This document shows positions 33,404-34,826 of a stretch of 34,826 nt of DNA, one piece after another. How positions within the stretch are numbered: position 1 is the stretch's first letter; each line of letters opens with the position of its first letter. Source of the DNA: an uncultured Sulfurovum sp. (GTDB lineage Bacteria; Campylobacterota; Campylobacteria; Campylobacterales; Sulfurovaceae). The DNA lies in NCBI GenBank assembly GCA_902727895.1, contig CACVAP010000043.1:1-34826 (forward strand). Direction: 5' to 3'. The notes under the pieces were generated by a model. That model searched no databases. It was not told where the DNA came from and saw only the letters and a list, made by a program, of their open reading frames with translations. A program made the translations under genes and the position numbers.

Positions 33404-34260
33404 TACTTAACCTTTTGTCTTAAGAAGTAGAACTTAGCTACCGAGATAATTGCTAAACTCACCACAAATAAAACAAGTGCTAAGTAGTACATTGAACTCA
33501 TTTCTAGCCCCATTGCTTCTGAGAAGTTGTTTGCTAAAAGAACAGGTATCGAGGTTGTTGGATCGGTTATGTTACTTGGTATGCTCATCACTGAACCAAT
33601 CAAGAAGGCAACAGCCATGGTCTCACCTAAAGCACGTCCAAGTGCTAAGATAATCGAACCAATAATCCCACCTTTTGAATAAGGCATAATCACATCTTTA
33701 ATAACCTCAAACTTCGTAGCACCCATTGCGTAGGCTGACTCTTTAAGAACATCGGGAACGGTATTCATGGAGTCACGTGTAATCGCTGCCATAAATGGAA
33801 TAATCATAATGGCTAAAACAACTCCTGCTGTCAAAAGACCAACACCCTGCCCTCCAAATGTTGACTGAATAATTGGTGCTAAATAGAAAAGTCCCCACAT
33901 ACCATAGATAATACTTGGAATAGCAGCCAACAACTCAATGGCAATTGAAACTGGTTTTACCAATGTCTTATGTGCAATTTCTGTCAAGAAAATAGCAATC
34001 CCCATTGCCAATGGTGTCGCAATCGCCATAGCGATTAATGTACTCAACAAGGTACCAATAATAGGTATGAACCCACCAAAAATACCTATCTCTTCATCAT
34101 CTTCATCAGCTTCCCATACTTCACTACCTAAAAAATCAAATCCAAATTCACGGATTGAGTCTTGTGCGTAAGTAAAAAGTATGGAGAAAATTCCAATAAG
34201 AATGAAAAATGAGATTGTTGCTGAGAAAAACGAGAAATTTTTAAAGAGTTTTCCACCCAT
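33403..34260 (-). CDS. pstC: Phosphate ABC importer permease PstC
   Basis: This 285-residue inner-membrane permease has an N-terminal helix, a periplasmic segment rich in Asp/Glu (EVWEADEDDEEIGIFGG) and then helices including LLAAIPSIIYGMWGLFYLAP. The EAA loop is PDVLKESAYAMGATKFEVIKDVIMP, followed by ALGRALGETMAVAFLIG, the PstC hallmark. It is the first gene of pstCAB-phoU. The usual pstS binding-protein gene is not upstream; instead there is a 456-bp gap with two phosphate boxes. AAAGG precedes the ATG. Confidence 0.95.
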   Translation of the reverse strand: MGGKLFKNFSFFSATISFFILIGIFSILFTYAQDSIREFGFDFLGSEVWEADEDDEEIGIFGGFIPIIGTLLSTLIAMAIATPLAMGIAIFLTEIAHKTLVKPVSIAIELLAAIPSIIYGMWGLFYLAPIIQSTFGGQGVGLLTAGVVLAIMIIPFMAAITRDSMNTVPDVLKESAYAMGATKFEVIKDVIMPYSKGGIIGSIILALGRALGETMAVAFLIGSVMSIPSNITDPTTSIPVLLANNFSEAMGLEMSSMYYLALVLFVVSLAIISVAKFYFLRQKVK

Positions 34261-34287
34261 TTTGTGCCTTTGCTTAGTTAATGGATG

Positions 34288-34320
34288 ATTTTACTTTTTA
34301 TTGGTAACATTTTGGTAACA
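34288..34320 (-). promoter_or_regulatory. Phosphate-box promoter of pstCAB-phoU
   Basis: On the minus strand two perfect TGTTACC repeats (34320-34314 and 34309-34303) are separated by AAAA, an 11-bp period. The core GTTAC-n-AAAA-n-GTTAC differs from the C. jejuni PhosR box GTTTC-n-AAAA-n-GTTTC at one base per half. Exactly 9 bp later comes the -10 TAAAAT (34293-34288), the spacing expected when the regulator replaces the -35. The leader to the pstC ATG is about 20 nt. Confidence 0.75.
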
Positions 34321-34491
34321 AGGGGGATGTAGGTCGGACTGCCCTCTGTCCGACATCAATTGGCATGAAACAAAAATTTCTATAGCAAATTTATTTTGAT
34401 CTTTAAAAATATTATCATATTCATTGATAAACCTTTCAAATTCTTTACTTCCTTTTTTAGAAAAATTGTTAGATTCAAACTTGTTTATTTC
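34291..34491 (-). pseudogene. Start-less reading frame, possible gene remnant
   Basis: A 66-codon minus-strand frame opens directly after a TGA and has no usable start near its beginning. Residues 1-45 look protein-like (for example SKEFERFINEYDNIFKD), while the last 20 are encoded by the REP-like hairpin and the phosphate box. It may be the decayed 3' end of a lost gene that ran toward pstC. I cannot identify the parent, and chance cannot be excluded. Confidence 0.3.
34329..34354 (+). repeat. REP-like hairpin with GTAG foot
   Basis: GTAG (34329-34332) is followed at once by a 7-bp stem GTCGGAC / GTCCGAC with an 8-nt loop TGCCCTCT. It is a GC-rich island in AT-rich DNA. A GTAG tetranucleotide at the foot of a hairpin is the recognition layout of REP elements mobilised by REP-associated tyrosine transposases. 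Only one copy lies in this window. Confidence 0.5.
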
Positions 34492-34607
34492 TCAAAGTTT
34501 AATTGATAGGGTTTTGTTTAAAGTTGGAGAGTAATTTTTTGTTAGGTTAGAAAGGATTTAAGTAGCTTGTCCCCTTTTATTCTTACCCTTGTAGATATAT
34601 TGTCTTT

Positions 34608-34640
34608 ATTATAATGGGTGTTGCTAACATTTTGGTAACA
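34608..34640 (-). promoter_or_regulatory. Second phosphate-box promoter, reading left into a gene-less stretch
   Basis: On the minus strand TGTTACC (34640-34634), AAAA and TGTTAGC (34629-34623) are followed after 9 bp by the -10 TATAAT (34613-34608). The 20 bases 34621-34640 match 34301-34320 at 19 positions, exactly 320 bp apart. Transcription should start near 34601 and run toward pstC. Confidence 0.65.
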
Positions 34641-34680
34641 GCATAAACCTAAAGGATTTTACTTTTCAACCAAATAAAGC

Positions 34681-34703
34681 TATAATATTCCTACAAAACG
34701 TAG
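34681..34703 (+). promoter_or_regulatory. Promoter and small dyad before the Phd-like antitoxin
   Basis: AGC-TATAAT (box at 34681-34686) lies 30 nt before the ATG. The dyad CTAC-n5-GTAG (34691-34703) covers the likely start site and could be an autoregulatory operator. AAAAGGA follows as ribosome site. Confidence 0.5.
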
Positions 34704-34716
34704 TAAAAGGAAAATT

Positions 34717-34826
34717 ATGCAAACCGTAGCAATAAGAGATTTAAAAAATAATCCATCTTCTATGACAAAGTATCTTGATGAGGGTAGTTCAGTATTTGTC
34801 ACACGGCATGGCAAACCTATAGGTAT
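34717..34826 (+). CDS. Phd/YefM-family antitoxin (5' part; runs off the window)
   Basis: The first 36 codons begin MQTVAIRDLKNNPSSMTKYL and continue DEGSSVFVTRHGKPIG. This is the N-terminal DNA-binding part of Phd/YefM antitoxins, with the usual T-R-H/N-G-K/R-P strand. The start has AAAAGGA 6 nt upstream. A Doc-, YoeB- or PIN-type toxin gene is expected just beyond the right edge. Confidence 0.82.
   Translation, partial: MQTVAIRDLKNNPSSMTKYLDEGSSVFVTRHGKPIG

Larger units (their letters stand above)
34261..34716. other. 456-bp intergenic region upstream of pstC
   Basis: It holds the pstC phosphate box and -10, a REP-like GTAG hairpin, a start-less reading frame on the minus strand, a second phosphate-box promoter pointing left and the promoter of the right-end antitoxin. 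No intact gene of convincing quality is found between 34330 and 34610 on either strand. Confidence 0.7.

Overview
The window is a low-GC, densely packed chromosomal segment of a Campylobacterota bacterium, most likely a Sulfurimonas- or Sulfurovum-like member; the genus is a guess. Support comes from a GyrA with Asn at the quinolone-determinant position where Helicobacter pylori also has Asn, many promoters built around (T)G-n-TATAAT or TTTTAG-n-TATAAT with poor -35 boxes, a phosphate-box pattern close to the one described for Campylobacter jejuni PhosR, and the general gene content (asd, UPF0114, hemE, mutY, gyrA, class 2 pyrD, ovoA). No rRNA, tRNA, CRISPR array or insertion sequence was recognised.

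Layout. Positions 1-3285 are an accessory island, visibly more AT-rich at its left end. It holds the start of an unknown minus-strand gene, a two-gene operon pairing a DUF262/ParB-like protein with a HEPN-domain protein (the best candidate for a defence system), and a ribbon-helix-helix/PIN toxin-antitoxin pair. Positions 3331-9393 carry a stand-alone RND efflux permease, a tandem universal-stress-like protein, a radical SAM/SPASM protein and mutY. Positions 9529-13211 carry a membrane-anchored LysM protein, then asd-yqhA-hemE. A small exported Cys-containing protein and gyrA follow. Positions 16772-21625 hold the zinc ABC importer znuACB and a CNNM/CorC-like plus MgtE magnesium pair. A ParE-type toxin-antitoxin pair lies at 21729-22298. 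Two unknown small proteins precede ovoA and a MalY/PatB-like lyase, which together look like an ovothiol biosynthesis operon (22497-26619). Two tandem outer-membrane barrel paralogues and pyrD follow.

The right third is a phosphate module on the minus strand: pstC-pstA-pstB-phoU, a PiT phosphate transporter and an OmpR/PhoB-type response regulator. No pstS and no sensor kinase are present. Three sites share 11-bp-period repeats of (T)GTTAC separated by A-rich spacers. Two of them sit exactly 9 bp upstream of a -10 box reading leftward: one drives pstC, the other drives a roughly 300-bp stretch with no intact gene. The third is in the opposite orientation and overlaps the presumed pit -10. This suggests activation of the high-affinity importer and repression of the low-affinity one by the neighbouring regulator. 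The window ends inside a Phd/YefM-type antitoxin gene.

Other features of note are three genes whose -10 box ends exactly 6 nt before the ATG with no Shine-Dalgarno sequence (probable leaderless mRNAs), and a REP-like hairpin with a GTAG foot between pstC and the second phosphate promoter.
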